DNA of 64,000 bases from Planomonospora sp. ID67723 (GCF_015711605.1 NZ_JABTEZ010000003.1:62001-126000); one strand, 5' to 3'; shown: positions 43,225-53,681, counted from the stretch's first letter. The notes: a model not told the origin generated them from the sequence alone. Numbers and translations are program-made.

Positions 43225-43563
43225 TCAGGCCTCTTCGCGCTTGCGCCGCTCGTTGTAGGCGCGCATCCGCGGCGGGTAGCCGGTGAGCTGAACGTCGTAG
43301 ACCGGGAGGGCGAGGCTTCGGGCCACCTTGCCGATCACCGCGGGGGAGCCGACCCGGCGCCGGGTCCACTCGCCGTCGTCGGCCACGGCGACCGCGGTGG
43401 TGTCGGTCGCGAAGGTCTCCGGCTCGACGTAGAACTCCACACCCCGGCGTGACTTTGCGAAGGCGATGAGCGCCTCGATGTCGGCGTCGTTCGCCTCACG
43501 ATCGAATTTGGCGATCTTCGGCCCGCGCAGACGCCTCAAACCATAGCGGTCTCGCCATCTCAT
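43225..43563 (-). CDS. Conserved actinobacterial small protein
   Basis: The protein has 112 residues: MRWRDRYGLRRLRGPKIAKF, then a helix DADIEALIAFAKSRRGVEFYVEPETFATDTTAVAVADDGEWTRRRV and a basic tail YNERRKREEA. The middle block is coding-like and I recall similar conserved hypothetical proteins, but I know no function. AAGGAG lies only one base before the ATG. TATAAA (minus strand, 43571-43576) ends seven bases before it, so a leaderless start is also possible. It is divergent from the DUF1707 gene across a region with three iterons. Confidence 0.75.
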   Translation of the reverse strand: MRWRDRYGLRRLRGPKIAKFDREANDADIEALIAFAKSRRGVEFYVEPETFATDTTAVAVADDGEWTRRRVGSPAVIGKVARSLALPVYDVQLTGYPPRMRAYNERRKREEA

Positions 43564-43605
43564 GCTCCTTTTTATACATCCCTGAGGGCTTCCATGGTGG
43601 GCGGC

Positions 43606-43634
43606 AAGGGGACTCTAAGGGACACATAAGGGAC
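43606..43634. repeat. Three iterons of AAGGG(G)AC at an 11-bp period
   Basis: AAGGGGAC (43606), AAGGGAC (43617) and AAGGGAC (43628) are spaced exactly 11 bases apart, placing them on one face of the helix. They lie between two divergent genes and look like a multimeric regulator site. Confidence 0.7.
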
Positions 43635-43707
43635 AACCCGGATGTGCGGGACCTCTGCATTGAATGAACATGGAGGTCACAGCGGCGACGAGGAGAAGGT
43701 CGGTTCC

Positions 43708-44346
43708 ATGGCAGGCACAGCGACACCGTCGGTGAATCCGTGGCACGGGGGCGTGCCGGCAGCGGGCCCCAGGGCCGGCTACGCCGACCTCCGGGTGAGC
43801 AACCAGGACCGCGAGCAGGTGGTCGAGCACGTCAAGGCCGCATACGCGGAAGGGCGCTTCGACAAGCTCGAGTTCGACGAGCGGCTGGAACGGGCGATGA
43901 CGGCCCGGGTCCACGGCGACCTCATGCCGATCATGCAGGAGCTGTACGGCTCCCGCCCGCCCATGCCGATGCCGTACCCCTTCTCGCAGGGAGGGGCCGT
44001 GCAGGGGCAGGCCCACCGCGGCGCGAGGGCGGACAGCGCCGGAGACCGCCTGGGCGCGGCGGCGGCCCACCTGCTCCCGCTGACCGGGCTGGTGCTGTTC
44101 GGACCACTGATCATGCTGCTCGCGGCGGGCAAGACCTCGCCCTACATCCGCAGGCACGCGGTGGAGGCGCTCAACTTCCAGCTCACGCTGATCGGGGCCT
44201 CCATCCTGCTGGCGATCACGTTCGTGGGTGCCGTACTGCTGCCCGTGCTCTGGATCGGGGGCGTGGTGGCGTCGGTGGTCGGCGGCGTGGCGGCGCTGGG
44301 CGAGGGGGAGTTCCGCTACCCGTTCACGCTGCGGCTGGTGAAGTGA
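43708..44346 (+). CDS. DUF1707/DUF4870 membrane protein
   Basis: The protein has 212 residues. The N-terminal DUF1707 (SHOCT-like) segment is ADLRVSNQDREQVVEHVKAAYAEGRFDKLEFDERLERAMTARVHGDL. A Gly/Gln linker leads to the DUF4870 membrane domain: AAAHLLPLTGLVLFGPLIMLLAAGKTSPYIRRHAVEALNFQLTLIGASILLAITFVGAVLLPVLWIGGVVASVVGGV, with three to four helices. DUF1707 may bind a protein partner or DNA; the function is unknown. The start at 43708 has AGGAGAAGG upstream. The iteron array 70 bases upstream may control it. Confidence 0.88.
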   Translation: MAGTATPSVNPWHGGVPAAGPRAGYADLRVSNQDREQVVEHVKAAYAEGRFDKLEFDERLERAMTARVHGDLMPIMQELYGSRPPMPMPYPFSQGGAVQGQAHRGARADSAGDRLGAAAAHLLPLTGLVLFGPLIMLLAAGKTSPYIRRHAVEALNFQLTLIGASILLAITFVGAVLLPVLWIGGVVASVVGGVAALGEGEFRYPFTLRLVK

Positions 44347-44380
44347 GGCGCGGCCTTTCACGGAATGAGGGCCGCCTCAC
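44343..44380. terminator. Bidirectional hairpin overlapping both stop codons
   Basis: GTGAGGC-GGCC pairs with GGCC-GCCTCAC (two-base bulge) and covers the stops of the DUF1707 gene and of the converging ligase gene. Confidence 0.55.
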
Positions 44381-45900
44381 GGCATCAGGGCGCGGACCGT
44401 CTCCACGGTGTCGGCCTGCTCGGCGGTCTTGTCGGGGCGGTAGCGGATGACGCGGGCGAAGCGCAGCGCCATGCCGCCCGGGTAGCGGCTGGAGCGCTGG
44501 ACGCCGTCGAAGGCGATCTCGACCACGAGCTCGGGCCGGACCACGACCGTCCAGTCGTCGGTGGGACCTTCGGCCAGTGCCAGGAAGCGTTCGGTCTGCC
44601 AGGCGAGCAGCTCGTCGGTCAGGCCCTTGAAGGTCTTGCCGAGCATGACGAAGCCGCCGCCGGGGTCACGGGCGCCCAGATGGAGGTTGGACAGCCGTCC
44701 CTCGCGACGGCCGCTGCCCCACTCGGCGGCGAGAACCACCAGGTCGAGCGTGTGCCGGGGCTTCACTTTGATCCAGCCCGCGCCGCGGCGGCCCGCGGCG
44801 TAGGGGCTCTGCAGTGCCTTCACCACCACGCCCTCATGACCGCTCCTGATCACCTCGGCGAAGAACGCCTCGCCGCCGGTGGCGTCACCGGTGACCAGGC
44901 GGGGAGTGATCAGCTCCGGCGGGACGACCCGGGCCAGCGCCGCGTGACGCTCCTCGCCGGGCAGGTCGAGCAGGTCGGCCCCGTCCACCCGGAGCACGTC
45001 GAAGAAGAACATGCTCAGCGGTGCCGTCCGGCGGGCCTTGGCCACGTCGGCCCGGCTGGCCACGCGCCCGGAGGTGACCTGGAAGGGCTCCGGGCGGCCG
45101 TCCGGCCGCAGCGCTATGACCTCGCCGTCCAGGACGAGATCCCGCGACGGCAACGCGCGGACCGCCTCGGCCACCTCCGGTACCTGGGCCGTGATGTCGT
45201 CGAGGGTCCGGGTGAACACGGAGACCGCGTCGCCGGAGCGATGGGCCTGGATCCGCACGCCGTCGAGCTTCCACTCGAGCGCGGCCGGGCCGCCGAGCTT
45301 CTCCAGCGCCGCGGTGACGGACGGAGCGCTCTGCGCGAGCATCGGCGAGACCGGGCGGCCCACCTCCAGACGGAAGGCGCGTAGCGCCTCGATCCCGCCG
45401 CGCAGCGCGGCGGCGCCCACGGCGGGCAGCCATCCCCGCAGCGTCAGCGCCCGCCTGACCTCGGCCGCGGGCGCCCCCGACGCCTTCGCGACGGCCTCGA
45501 CCATCACCCCGTCCAGCGCGCCCTGGCGCAGCTCGCCGCGGATGAGCCGGGACAGGAAGGCCTGCTCGGGGCCGGTGAGCGCGGCGAACAACTCGGCGAC
45601 CAGGGCCTTGCGCGCGCTCTGGGAGCCGGGCCCGGCCTGGGCCTTGACGCGGCTGAGGAGGTCGTCGACCTGGCGCAGGGTCGCGGTGGCGGCGAGCCGC
45701 GGGTCGGGCAGGTCCTGCAGCCCGGCCCAGCCGATGCCGACCTGCCGCTGGGGGAGCTCGCCGGAGAGATAGGCGATGGCGATCTCCGCCTCGTCCGGCC
45801 CGACCCGGCCGAGCAGCTCCGCGAGATGACGGATCTTGGCCAGCCGGGCGGAGTCGGCGGCCACGGCCGCCGAGGTGCGCGCGAGATCGATCAACAGCAC
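44377..45900 (-). CDS. ATP-dependent DNA ligase, LigB type
   Basis: The protein has 507 residues. It has an N-terminal domain typical of Lig1-like bacterial ATP ligases, then nucleotidyltransferase motif [13 protein letters not shown] with the adenylated Lys211, motif [16 protein letters not shown], motif [30 protein letters not shown] and the OB-fold end. It seals nicks using ATP, beside the essential NAD-dependent LigA, probably in repair. I chose GTG 45900 because TAGTCT (minus strand) stands seven bases before it and [10 protein letters not shown] is the family's usual beginning. Confidence 0.93.
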   Translation of the reverse strand: MLLIDLARTSAAVAADSARLAKIRHLAELLGRVGPDEAEIAIAYLSGELPQRQVGIGWAGLQDLPDPRLAATATLRQVDDLLSRVKAQAGPGSQSARKALVAELFAALTGPEQAFLSRLIRGELRQGALDGVMVEAVAKASGAPAAEVRRALTLRGWLPAVGAAALRGGIEALRAFRLEVGRPVSPMLAQSAPSVTAALEKLGGPAALEWKLDGVRIQAHRSGDAVSVFTRTLDDITAQVPEVAEAVRALPSRDLVLDGEVIALRPDGRPEPFQVTSGRVASRADVAKARRTAPLSMFFFDVLRVDGADLLDLPGEERHAALARVVPPELITPRLVTGDATGGEAFFAEVIRSGHEGVVVKALQSPYAAGRRGAGWIKVKPRHTLDLVVLAAEWGSGRREGRLSNLHLGARDPGGGFVMLGKTFKGLTDELLAWQTERFLALAEGPTDDWTVVVRPELVVEIAFDGVQRSSRYPGGMALRFARVIRYRPDKTAEQADTVETVRALMP

Positions 45901-45907
45901 AGGGATC

Positions 45908-45913
45908 AGACTA
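45908..45913 (-). promoter_or_regulatory. -10 box of the leaderless ligase start
   Basis: TAGTCT on the minus strand ends seven bases before GTG 45900. Confidence 0.45.
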
Positions 45914-46026
45914 TGAGCCCGGGGTGACATTCCGGGAGAGCGCCCCCCGGATCCGCCGGATCCGTTATTGATCTACAACGTAAAGCCAATGGGCGTCTCC
46001 GCGACGGTTCGCCGCACCGGGACGGA

Positions 46027-46051
46027 GGTGCCCGGCCTGCGGCCGGGCACC
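46027..46051 (-). terminator. 11-bp hairpin after the FKBP gene
   Basis: GGTGCCCGGCC and GGCCGGGCACC form a perfect stem with loop TGC, seven bases beyond the FKBP stop. Confidence 0.75.
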
Positions 46052-46058
46052 CCGGGGC

Positions 46059-46433
46059 TCAGCTGACGCCGAGCAGGTCCACGACGAAGATGAGGGTCTC
46101 GCCGGGCTTGATGCGGTTGCCCGCGCCGCGGTTGCCGTAGCCCAGGTGGGGCGGGATGGTGAGGCGGCGACGTCCGCCGACCTTCATGCCCGCGACGCCC
46201 TGGTCCCAGCCCGCGATGACCTGGCCCTCGCCGAGGGTGAACTCGAAGGACTGGCCGCGGTTCCAGGACGCGTCGAACTCCTCACCGGTGGAGAAGGCGA
46301 CGCCGACGTAGTGCACGCTGACCTGGTGGCCAGACTTGGCCTCCGGGCCGTCTCCCTCGACGATGTCGACGATCTGCAGCTCCGCGGGCGCGTCGCCCTC
46401 CGGGAAGTCGATCTCCGGCTTCTCCAGTGCCAC
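46059..46433 (-). CDS. FKBP-type peptidyl-prolyl isomerase
   Basis: The protein has 124 residues of a single FKBP domain: VHYVGVAFSTGEEFDASWNRGQSFEFTLGEGQVIAGWDQGVAGMKVGGRRRLTIPPHLGYGNRGAGNRIKPGETLIFVVDLL. The active-site residues Tyr, Phe, Asp, Val-Ile, Trp and Tyr are in place. It is cytosolic, a folding helper. It has a GTG start with AAGGAG eight bases upstream, and a strong terminator behind it. Confidence 0.96.
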   Translation of the reverse strand: MALEKPEIDFPEGDAPAELQIVDIVEGDGPEAKSGHQVSVHYVGVAFSTGEEFDASWNRGQSFEFTLGEGQVIAGWDQGVAGMKVGGRRRLTIPPHLGYGNRGAGNRIKPGETLIFVVDLLGVS

Positions 46434-46572
46434 GTGGTTTCTCCTTGGTCGGATATCGGCCGGTCGATTTCCGACCGGCCGGACGACTCTACGGGGTCCG
46501 GCGCGCGGATGAGCGGCAAGGGGACGCGACGGCGTTCACGTCGTAGGCTCGGGGAGATCGCCTGGAGGTGTG

Positions 46573-47340
46573 ATGGGCAAGCCGTACGTGCCGGAGGACG
46601 TCCTGCTCACCGGGAAGGCCGCGGTGGTGACCGGGGCCGCCCGGGGGATCGGGAGGGCGGTCGCGGAGACCCTGGTGGGCTTCGGCGCCGAGGTGGCGCT
46701 CTGCGACCGGGATGCGATCGACGGGTTCGGTGAGGCCCTCACCATGACCATGGACGTGCGGGACCCGGTGGCGCTGGAGGTGTTCGCCCAAGGGGTGCGC
46801 GAGCGGTTCGGCCGGGTGGACCTGCTGGTCAACAACGCCGGGGGGACCTTCCACGCCGCTTTCTCCGAGGTGTCGCCGAACGGCGAGAGCGCGCTGATCG
46901 CGGAGAACTTCACCCAGGTCACCGCCGTGATCCGACAGTTCCTGCCGCTGATGCCGGACGGTTCCTCGATCGTCAACGTGACCTCCAGCGAGGCGCACCA
47001 GGCCGCGCCCGGGTTCGCGGTCTACGCGGCGATGAAGGCGGCGGTGGAGAGCCTGACCCGCTCGCTCGCGCTGGAGCTGGCCCCACGCGGGATCCGGGTG
47101 AACGCCGTCGCGCCCGACGCGCTGCCGACCGGAGGGGAGGAGGCCGTCCGGGAGATGATGCTGGCCGCCCCGCTGCCTTTCGAGCCGGTACGGCTGCCGC
47201 CGCTCGGTCGCCTCGGGGATCCGGCGGACGCCGCGGCGGCGGTGGTGTTCCTGGCCGGACGGCTGGCCGGCTTCGTCACCGGGACGACCCTGCACGTCGA
47301 CGGCGGCATCCACGCCGGGGGCGGCTGGCGAAGGGTCTGA
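46573..47340 (+). CDS. Short-chain dehydrogenase/reductase
   Basis: The protein has 255 residues, a classical SDR. The cofactor motif is TGAARGIG (residues 20-27), NNAG is at 87-90, catalytic Ser is in VTSSEA, and YAAMK gives Tyr151 and Lys155. The C-terminal GTTLHVDGGIHAG is typical. FabG-like oxidoreductases act on alcohols or ketones; the substrate is unknown. GGAGGT stands before the ATG, and TAGGCT about 30 bases further up may be the -10. Confidence 0.92.
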   Translation: MGKPYVPEDVLLTGKAAVVTGAARGIGRAVAETLVGFGAEVALCDRDAIDGFGEALTMTMDVRDPVALEVFAQGVRERFGRVDLLVNNAGGTFHAAFSEVSPNGESALIAENFTQVTAVIRQFLPLMPDGSSIVNVTSSEAHQAAPGFAVYAAMKAAVESLTRSLALELAPRGIRVNAVAPDALPTGGEEAVREMMLAAPLPFEPVRLPPLGRLGDPADAAAAVVFLAGRLAGFVTGTTLHVDGGIHAGGGWRRV

Positions 47341-47347
47341 ACGCGGA

Positions 47348-47382
47348 GGGGCGGCCCGGGACGCCACGTCCCGGGCCGCCCC
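47348..47382. terminator. 16-bp bidirectional terminator
   Basis: A perfect 16-base stem (outer GGGGCGGCCC / GGGCCGCCCC) with loop CCA, followed by CTTT, separates the SDR from the converging beta-glucosidase. Confidence 0.85.
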
Positions 47383-47392
47383 CTTTCCCGGG

Positions 47393-48817
<1,425 letters not shown>

Positions 48818-48868
48818 GTCTCACCGCCCCTTTCGCCTCACCGTAGCCCCGCCTCGCCCCGAACGGCA

Positions 48869-48914
48869 GAGAGCGCTCTCAGACAGCATCACGGCACCCG
48901 GACGGGCATGTCAA
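48869..48914 (-). promoter_or_regulatory. beta-glucosidase promoter with LacI-type operator
   Basis: On the minus strand TTGACA (48909-48914), 18 bases, then GATGCT (48885-48890) forms the promoter. The palindrome GAGAGCGCTCTC (48869-48880) starts four bases after the -10, over the transcription start, a repressor position. Confidence 0.8.
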
Positions 48915-48958
48915 GGCGGGTGTCCCGACACCTGCCGGGAGCCGGTGGCGAGAATGCG

Positions 48959-49010
48959 TTGACGGGAAGTCCCTGCATCGTTACGGTTCGGCCACAGAGA
49001 GCGCTCTCTG
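48959..49010 (+). promoter_or_regulatory. GH81 promoter with LacI-type operator
   Basis: TTGACG (48959-48964), 17 bases, then TACGGT (48982-48987). The 16-base perfect palindrome CAGAGAGCGCTCTCTG lies at 48995-49010, seven bases after the -10. Confidence 0.8.
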
Positions 49011-49070
49011 AACACTGTCTCCGTCGGCGGCCCCTGCGGCGCCGGCAGCCCGGTACCCGAGGAGGTATCC

Positions 49071-51881
49071 GTGCGCTTCCCACCCCCCTTGCGCAGAGTG
49101 ATCGCCGCGCTGGCGATCGCGGCCACCGCCGTGGCCGGTTCCATCGTCCTGGCCGCCCCCGCCTCCGCCGTCGACATCGGCGCCGGCGGCTACGCGCCCG
49201 CCCGGCCGGCGGGCGCCGCGGGCCCGTCCGACTCCGGCGGCGCCGCCGTCACCCCGAAGGTCACCAGCCGGATGGCCGGCCGGGCCGTGCCCACCAACGA
49301 CTGGTGGTCCTCGCTGGTCTTCCAGCGGTACGCGGGCAACCCGTACTCCGAGAACATGTACGCCCACCCCCTGTCCTTCCACGCGAACGCGGGCGGGATC
49401 AGCGTCGGCCACCCGAACACGCCCGCGATCTCCTCCGACGGGCGCATGTACGAGTTCGTCCACCAGGGCGACCTCAACGTGGGCGTCACCGGCCTCAACG
49501 CGCCCAGGACGGAGGTGGACGGCTGGGGTGACTGGAGTGTCACGCCGCGCTGGAGCGACGGGACCCGCACGCTGAGGGCCACGATCGGGCACGGCTCGCC
49601 GTACGTCTACGCCGAGGCCGCGGGAGGCGGCGCGCTGGTGACCTTCACCGGCCCGGCCAGCGTCTGGCACAACGGCGGGAATGTACTCGGAGTGACGGTC
49701 AACGGCCGTGACTACGCCCTGTTCGCCCCTTCGGGGGCCGCCTGGACGCTGACCGGTACGGCCTCCGCGAGCGCCCCGGCGGCCTTCTTCTCGGTGGCCG
49801 CGCTGCCCTCTCGGGGAGCGCTCCCATTGTTTGAGAAGTACGCCTACTCCTTCGTCACCGACACCCGGGTGAGCTGGTCCTACGATGCGGCCGCCGCTCG
49901 GCTCCGGGCCACGTACACCGCGACCACGACCGCGCGGCAGGGCACCCAGACCGGCACCCTGCAAGCGCTCTACCGTCATCAGTGGACCAACTCCGCCGAT
50001 GCCGTGACGGCCCACCGCTACGTCTCGCCACGCGGGGAGATGCGGCTGCGCGAGGGTGCTTCGTTCACCACGACGGCGACGTTCAACGGCGTGCTCCCCG
50101 CCCTGCCGCTCGCGCCCGGCGCGGACCGGGCCAGGCTGCGGGCGGCCGTCGACGCCGAGCTGAACGCGGCCGACCCGTACAAGGGCGCCACCGACACCTA
50201 CTGGACGGGCAAGGCCCTGTGGCGGCTGGCGGCGCTGATCCCGGTCGCCAACCAGATCGGCCACACCGCGGGCCGGGACAAGGCGATCCGGCTGGTCAAG
50301 GAGCGGCTGGCCGACTGGCTCACGGCGGGCGCGGGGGAGACCTCGCGGCTGTTCGCCTACGACCCGGCCTGGAAGACGCTGATCGGCTACCCGGCGGGCT
50401 ACGGCACCGACCGGGAGCTCAACGACCACCACTTCCACTACGGCTACTACGTACTGGCCGGAGCGATGATCGCTCAGCACGACCCGGCCTGGGCCTCCGA
50501 CTCCCAGTACGGCGGCATGCTGAAGCTGCTGGTCAAGGACGCGGCCAACTACGACAGGTCCGACGGCCGGTTCCCGTTCCTGCGCAACTTCGACCCCTAC
50601 GCCGGACACGCCTGGGCGTCGGGGCACGCGGGCTTCGCGCACGGCAACAACCAGGAGTCGTCGTCGGAGTCGATGATGTTCAACGCCGCGGCGATCCTGC
50701 TCGGCCAGGCCACCGGGGACACCGCCCTGCGCGACATGGGCATCTACCAGTACACCACCGAGCGCGAGGCCATCGGCGAGTACTGGTTCGACGCCGACGG
50801 CGCGGTCTTCCCGTCCTCCTACGGCCACGACACGCTGGGCATGGTGTGGGGCGCGGGCGGCGGCTACTCCACCTGGTGGACGGCGAACGCCGAGGAGATC
50901 CACGGCATCAACATGCTGCCGATCACCGGAGGCTCGCTCTACAACGGCGCGTGGAAGGCCGACATCCGGCAGAACATCGAGGAGCTGCGGGCCTCCAACG
51001 GCGGACGGGAGAGCGAGTGGCGCGACGTCATCTGGCAGTTCCTGGCCATGGCCGACCCGGCGGGCGCCCTGTCGCTGTGGCTCGGCGCCGACCCCGCGCC
51101 GGAGGACGGCGACTCGCGGGCGCACGCCTACCACTGGATCTCCGCGCTGGACGCCTGGGGCACGCCCGACCACTCGGTCACCGCGGACGTGCCGGCCTAC
51201 GCGGTGCTGGGCAAGGCCGCGGGGAAGACCTACGTCGCCTACAACGTCTCCGGCAGCGCGGTCACCGTGCGCTTCTCCGACGGGCAGACGCTCGCCGTAC
51301 CGGCCAGGGCGATGGCCTGGCGGGGCCCCGCGGGCAGCGGGACCGAGCCGGGAGGAGGCGGCGGTCCCAGCCCGACTCCCACGCCCACGTCGAGTCCCAC
51401 GGTGAGTCCCACCCCCACGGTGAGTCCCACGGTGAGTCCCACACCGACGCCCACGCAGCCGGGGAGGGTCGACGCCCGCTCCACCATCCAGGCGGAGGGC
51501 TACCAGGCGCAGTCGGGGACCGGCCTGGAGGACACCTCCGACACCGGCGGCGGCAAGAACGTCGCTTTCGTCTCGAACGGCGACTGGCTGCGGTTCGACG
51601 GCGTCGACTTCGGCAACGAGGCGGCACGGCAGTTCAGGGCCAGGGTGGCCTCCGGGGCCGGCGCGGGTGTCAGCGGGCTGGTCCAGGTCCGGCTGGACAG
51701 CCCCACGGCCGCACCGGTCGGCGACTTCGCGGTGGCGAACACCGGAGGCTGGCAGAGCTGGCGGACGGTCGCGGCGAACATTTCGGGGGTGATGGGGACG
51801 CACACCGTCTACATCACTTTCAGCAGCGGGCAGCCCGCCGATTTCGTCAATTTAAACTGGTTCACCTTCGCTTCGGACTGA
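49071..51881 (+). CDS. Secreted GH81 endo-beta-1,3-glucanase with C-terminal CBM6-like module
   Basis: The protein has 936 residues. The signal peptide is about residues 1-33 (AAPASA-V). The GH81 domain (about 70-760) has the NDWWSSLVFQRY and NMYAHPLSF starts and the catalytic region DRELNDHHFHYGYYVL with Asp452, then GNNQESSSESMM with Glu529 and Glu533. The D-to-E distance of 77 is the one I recall for characterised GH81 enzymes. It cuts beta-1,3-glucan (laminarin, callose, fungal wall) outside the cell. A Pro/Thr/Ser linker (about 762-800) leads to a CBM6-like module (STIQAEGYQAQSGTGLED to the end). It has a GTG start after GAGGAGG. A terminator follows. Confidence 0.96.
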   Translation: MRFPPPLRRVIAALAIAATAVAGSIVLAAPASAVDIGAGGYAPARPAGAAGPSDSGGAAVTPKVTSRMAGRAVPTNDWWSSLVFQRYAGNPYSENMYAHPLSFHANAGGISVGHPNTPAISSDGRMYEFVHQGDLNVGVTGLNAPRTEVDGWGDWSVTPRWSDGTRTLRATIGHGSPYVYAEAAGGGALVTFTGPASVWHNGGNVLGVTVNGRDYALFAPSGAAWTLTGTASASAPAAFFSVAALPSRGALPLFEKYAYSFVTDTRVSWSYDAAAARLRATYTATTTARQGTQTGTLQALYRHQWTNSADAVTAHRYVSPRGEMRLREGASFTTTATFNGVLPALPLAPGADRARLRAAVDAELNAADPYKGATDTYWTGKALWRLAALIPVANQIGHTAGRDKAIRLVKERLADWLTAGAGETSRLFAYDPAWKTLIGYPAGYGTDRELNDHHFHYGYYVLAGAMIAQHDPAWASDSQYGGMLKLLVKDAANYDRSDGRFPFLRNFDPYAGHAWASGHAGFAHGNNQESSSESMMFNAAAILLGQATGDTALRDMGIYQYTTEREAIGEYWFDADGAVFPSSYGHDTLGMVWGAGGGYSTWWTANAEEIHGINMLPITGGSLYNGAWKADIRQNIEELRASNGGRESEWRDVIWQFLAMADPAGALSLWLGADPAPEDGDSRAHAYHWISALDAWGTPDHSVTADVPAYAVLGKAAGKTYVAYNVSGSAVTVRFSDGQTLAVPARAMAWRGPAGSGTEPGGGGGPSPTPTPTSSPTVSPTPTVSPTVSPTPTPTQPGRVDARSTIQAEGYQAQSGTGLEDTSDTGGGKNVAFVSNGDWLRFDGVDFGNEAARQFRARVASGAGAGVSGLVQVRLDSPTAAPVGDFAVANTGGWQSWRTVAANISGVMGTHTVYITFSSGQPADFVNLNWFTFASD
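51360..51465 (+). repeat. Tandem repeats encoding the Pro/Thr/Ser linker
   Basis: Short units such as GTGAGTCCCAC recur several times and encode SPTPTPTSSPTVSPTPTV-like sequence between the catalytic and binding modules. Confidence 0.7.
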
Positions 51882-51917
51882 TCTGATAGGTGGCGTACGG
51901 CACGCCGCGCGTCACCC

Positions 51918-51944
51918 GGGCGGAGCCCGCACGGGGCTCCGCCC
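51918..51944 (+). terminator. 11-bp hairpin after the GH81 gene
   Basis: GGGCGGAGCCC and GGGCTCCGCCC form a perfect stem with loop GCACG, 37 bases beyond the stop. Confidence 0.75.
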
Positions 51945-51954
51945 GCCCCGCTTC

Positions 51955-51966
51955 GAGAGCGCTCTC
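51955..51966. promoter_or_regulatory. Upstream LacI-type operator copy
   Basis: GAGAGCGCTCTC is a fourth exact copy, 117 bases (centre to centre) upstream of the operator at the transporter promoter. It could allow DNA looping by LacI. Confidence 0.7.
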
Positions 51967-52039
51967 AAAAAGAGCCGCCACTCGCCGCGCCGCAGGCGGC
52001 AGCGCAGATTACCAATGCGTAACCGTAGTATCACGGTCA

Positions 52040-52083
52040 TTGACATCAGATCGTTGGCCGACAAGGCTTCAGAGAGCGCTCTC
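52040..52083 (+). promoter_or_regulatory. Sugar-transporter promoter with LacI-type operator
   Basis: TTGACA (52040-52045), 17 bases, then AAGGCT (52063-52068). GAGAGCGCTCTC follows at 52072-52083, over the expected start of transcription. The leader to the binding-protein gene is about 135 bases. Confidence 0.8.
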
Positions 52084-52213
52084 ACATAGGTGTGAGCATC
52101 CGGTCACCGAGGCAGGCGCGCGGTCACGCGATGGCCTCCCGCGGACATCGCGAGGTGGCTCTGTCAGCCCTGCCAGACGGGGCAGACCCGGCAAAGTAAT
52201 GGAGGAAGGGTCC

Positions 52214-53572
52214 ATGTCACTCCTCTCTCGTCCCGTACGCGCCGCCCTGATCGCGGGCAGCATGAGCCTGGCGCTGGTCGCCACCGGATGCGGCTCGTCC
52301 GATCCGAAGGCGCCGGCGGCGGACGGCGGCGACAGCGCGTCCGCGGAGTGCGCGCCGTTCGCCCAGTTCGGCAAGCACGAGGGCAAGAAGGTCTCCATCT
52401 ACTCCCCGATCCGGGACAAGGAGGCCGACCTGTTCCAGGAGACCTGGGCGCCGTTCGAGAAGTGCACCGGGATGAAGATCACATACGAGGGCACCGGTGA
52501 GTTCGAGGCCCAGATCCAGGTCCGCACCGACGGCGGCAACCCGCCGGACCTCGCCTTCTTCCCCCAGCCCGGCCTGCTGGAGCGCTTCGCCAAGGCGGGC
52601 AAGCTCAAGCCCGCCCCCGCCGAGGTGAAGAAGCTGACCGAGCAGAACTGGTCGGCGGACTGGGCGAAGTACGGCACGGTGGACGGCACCTTCTACGCCG
52701 CCCCGCTCGGCGCCAGCGTCAAGTCCTTCGTGTGGTACTCGCCGAAGATGTTCGCCGAGAAGGGCTGGACCGTCCCCACGACCTGGGACGAGCTCATGAC
52801 CCTCAGCAACACGATCGCCGGCACCGGCGTCAAGCCCTGGTGTGCCGGAATCGAGTCCGGTGAGGCCACCGGCTGGCCCGCCACCGACTGGATCGAGGAC
52901 ATCCTCCTGCGCGAGCTCGGCCCGGAGGAGTACGACAACTGGGTGGCGCACAAGCTGCCCTTCAACGACCCCAAGGTCGTCGCGGCGGTCGACAAGGTCG
53001 GCTCGATCCTCAAGAACGACAAGTTCGTCAACGGCGGCTACGGCCCGGTCAAGAGCATCTCCAGCACCGCCTTCCAGGAGGGCGGCGTGCCCATCACCGA
53101 GGGCAAGTGCGCGCTGCACCGCCAGGCCTCCTTCTACGCCAACTTCTGGCCCGAGGGCACGAAGGTGGCCGAGGACGGCGACGTCTTCGCCTTCTACCTG
53201 CCCGGCAACGACCCGTCCAAGAAGCCGGTGCTCGGCGCGGGCGAGTTCGTCGGCGCCTTCGCCGACCGGCCCGAGGTCCAGGCCGTCCAGGCCTACCTGG
53301 CCACCGGCGACTACGCCAACGCCCGCATGAAGCTGGGCACGTACGTCTCGGCCAACAAGGGCGTCGACATCGCCAACGCGCAGAACCCGATCGACAAGCT
53401 CTCCATCGAGATGCTCCAGGACCCGAACACGATCTTCCGGTTCGACGGTTCCGACCTGATGCCGGCCGCGGTCGGCGCGGGCACCTTCTGGAAGGGCATG
53501 ACCGACTGGATCAACGGCAAGGACACCAAGACGGTCCTCGACTACATCGAGGCCTCCTGGCCGAAGTCCTAG
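52214..53572 (+). CDS. Sugar-binding lipoprotein of the beta-glucan locus (AglE-like)
   Basis: The protein has 452 residues. The signal ends in lipobox VATGC (Cys26). The mature SBP_bac_1 fold has KKVSIYSPIRDKEADLFQETWAPFEKCTGMKITYEGTGEFEAQIQVR, GNPPDLAFFPQPGLLERF, YAAPLGASVKSFVWYSPKMFAEKGWTVPTTWDELM and ASFYANFWPEGTK. It resembles alpha-glucoside-type binding proteins, but the neighbouring GH81 and GH1 genes point to beta-1,3-gluco-oligosaccharides (inference). GGAGGAAGGG stands before the ATG. A long hairpin separates it from the permease genes. Confidence 0.92.
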   Translation: MSLLSRPVRAALIAGSMSLALVATGCGSSDPKAPAADGGDSASAECAPFAQFGKHEGKKVSIYSPIRDKEADLFQETWAPFEKCTGMKITYEGTGEFEAQIQVRTDGGNPPDLAFFPQPGLLERFAKAGKLKPAPAEVKKLTEQNWSADWAKYGTVDGTFYAAPLGASVKSFVWYSPKMFAEKGWTVPTTWDELMTLSNTIAGTGVKPWCAGIESGEATGWPATDWIEDILLRELGPEEYDNWVAHKLPFNDPKVVAAVDKVGSILKNDKFVNGGYGPVKSISSTAFQEGGVPITEGKCALHRQASFYANFWPEGTKVAEDGDVFAFYLPGNDPSKKPVLGAGEFVGAFADRPEVQAVQAYLATGDYANARMKLGTYVSANKGVDIANAQNPIDKLSIEMLQDPNTIFRFDGSDLMPAAVGAGTFWKGMTDWINGKDTKTVLDYIEASWPKS

Positions 53573-53597
53573 CCTCCACGGCTCAGGGCCTCCCACG

Positions 53598-53643
53598 GCG
53601 TCCGGCTCCGCGCAGGGTTCGACGACCCCGCGGAGCCGGACGC
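53598..53643 (+). terminator. 15-bp hairpin between binding protein and permeases
   Basis: A perfect 15-base stem (GCGTCCGGCTCCGCG / CGCGGAGCCGGACGC) with an inner GGGT/ACCC pairing lies 26 bases after the binding-protein stop. Partial read-through would lower permease expression relative to the binding protein. Confidence 0.75.
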
Positions 53644-53681
53644 TCCCGTACCGGCACGATCCTTTCCGGGAGTTCCATCCG

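Noticed and set aside
48981-51803. 940-codon minus-strand frame antisense to GH81
   Set aside because: It has no domain and has skewed composition; the opposite strand carries complete GH81 and CBM6-like signatures.
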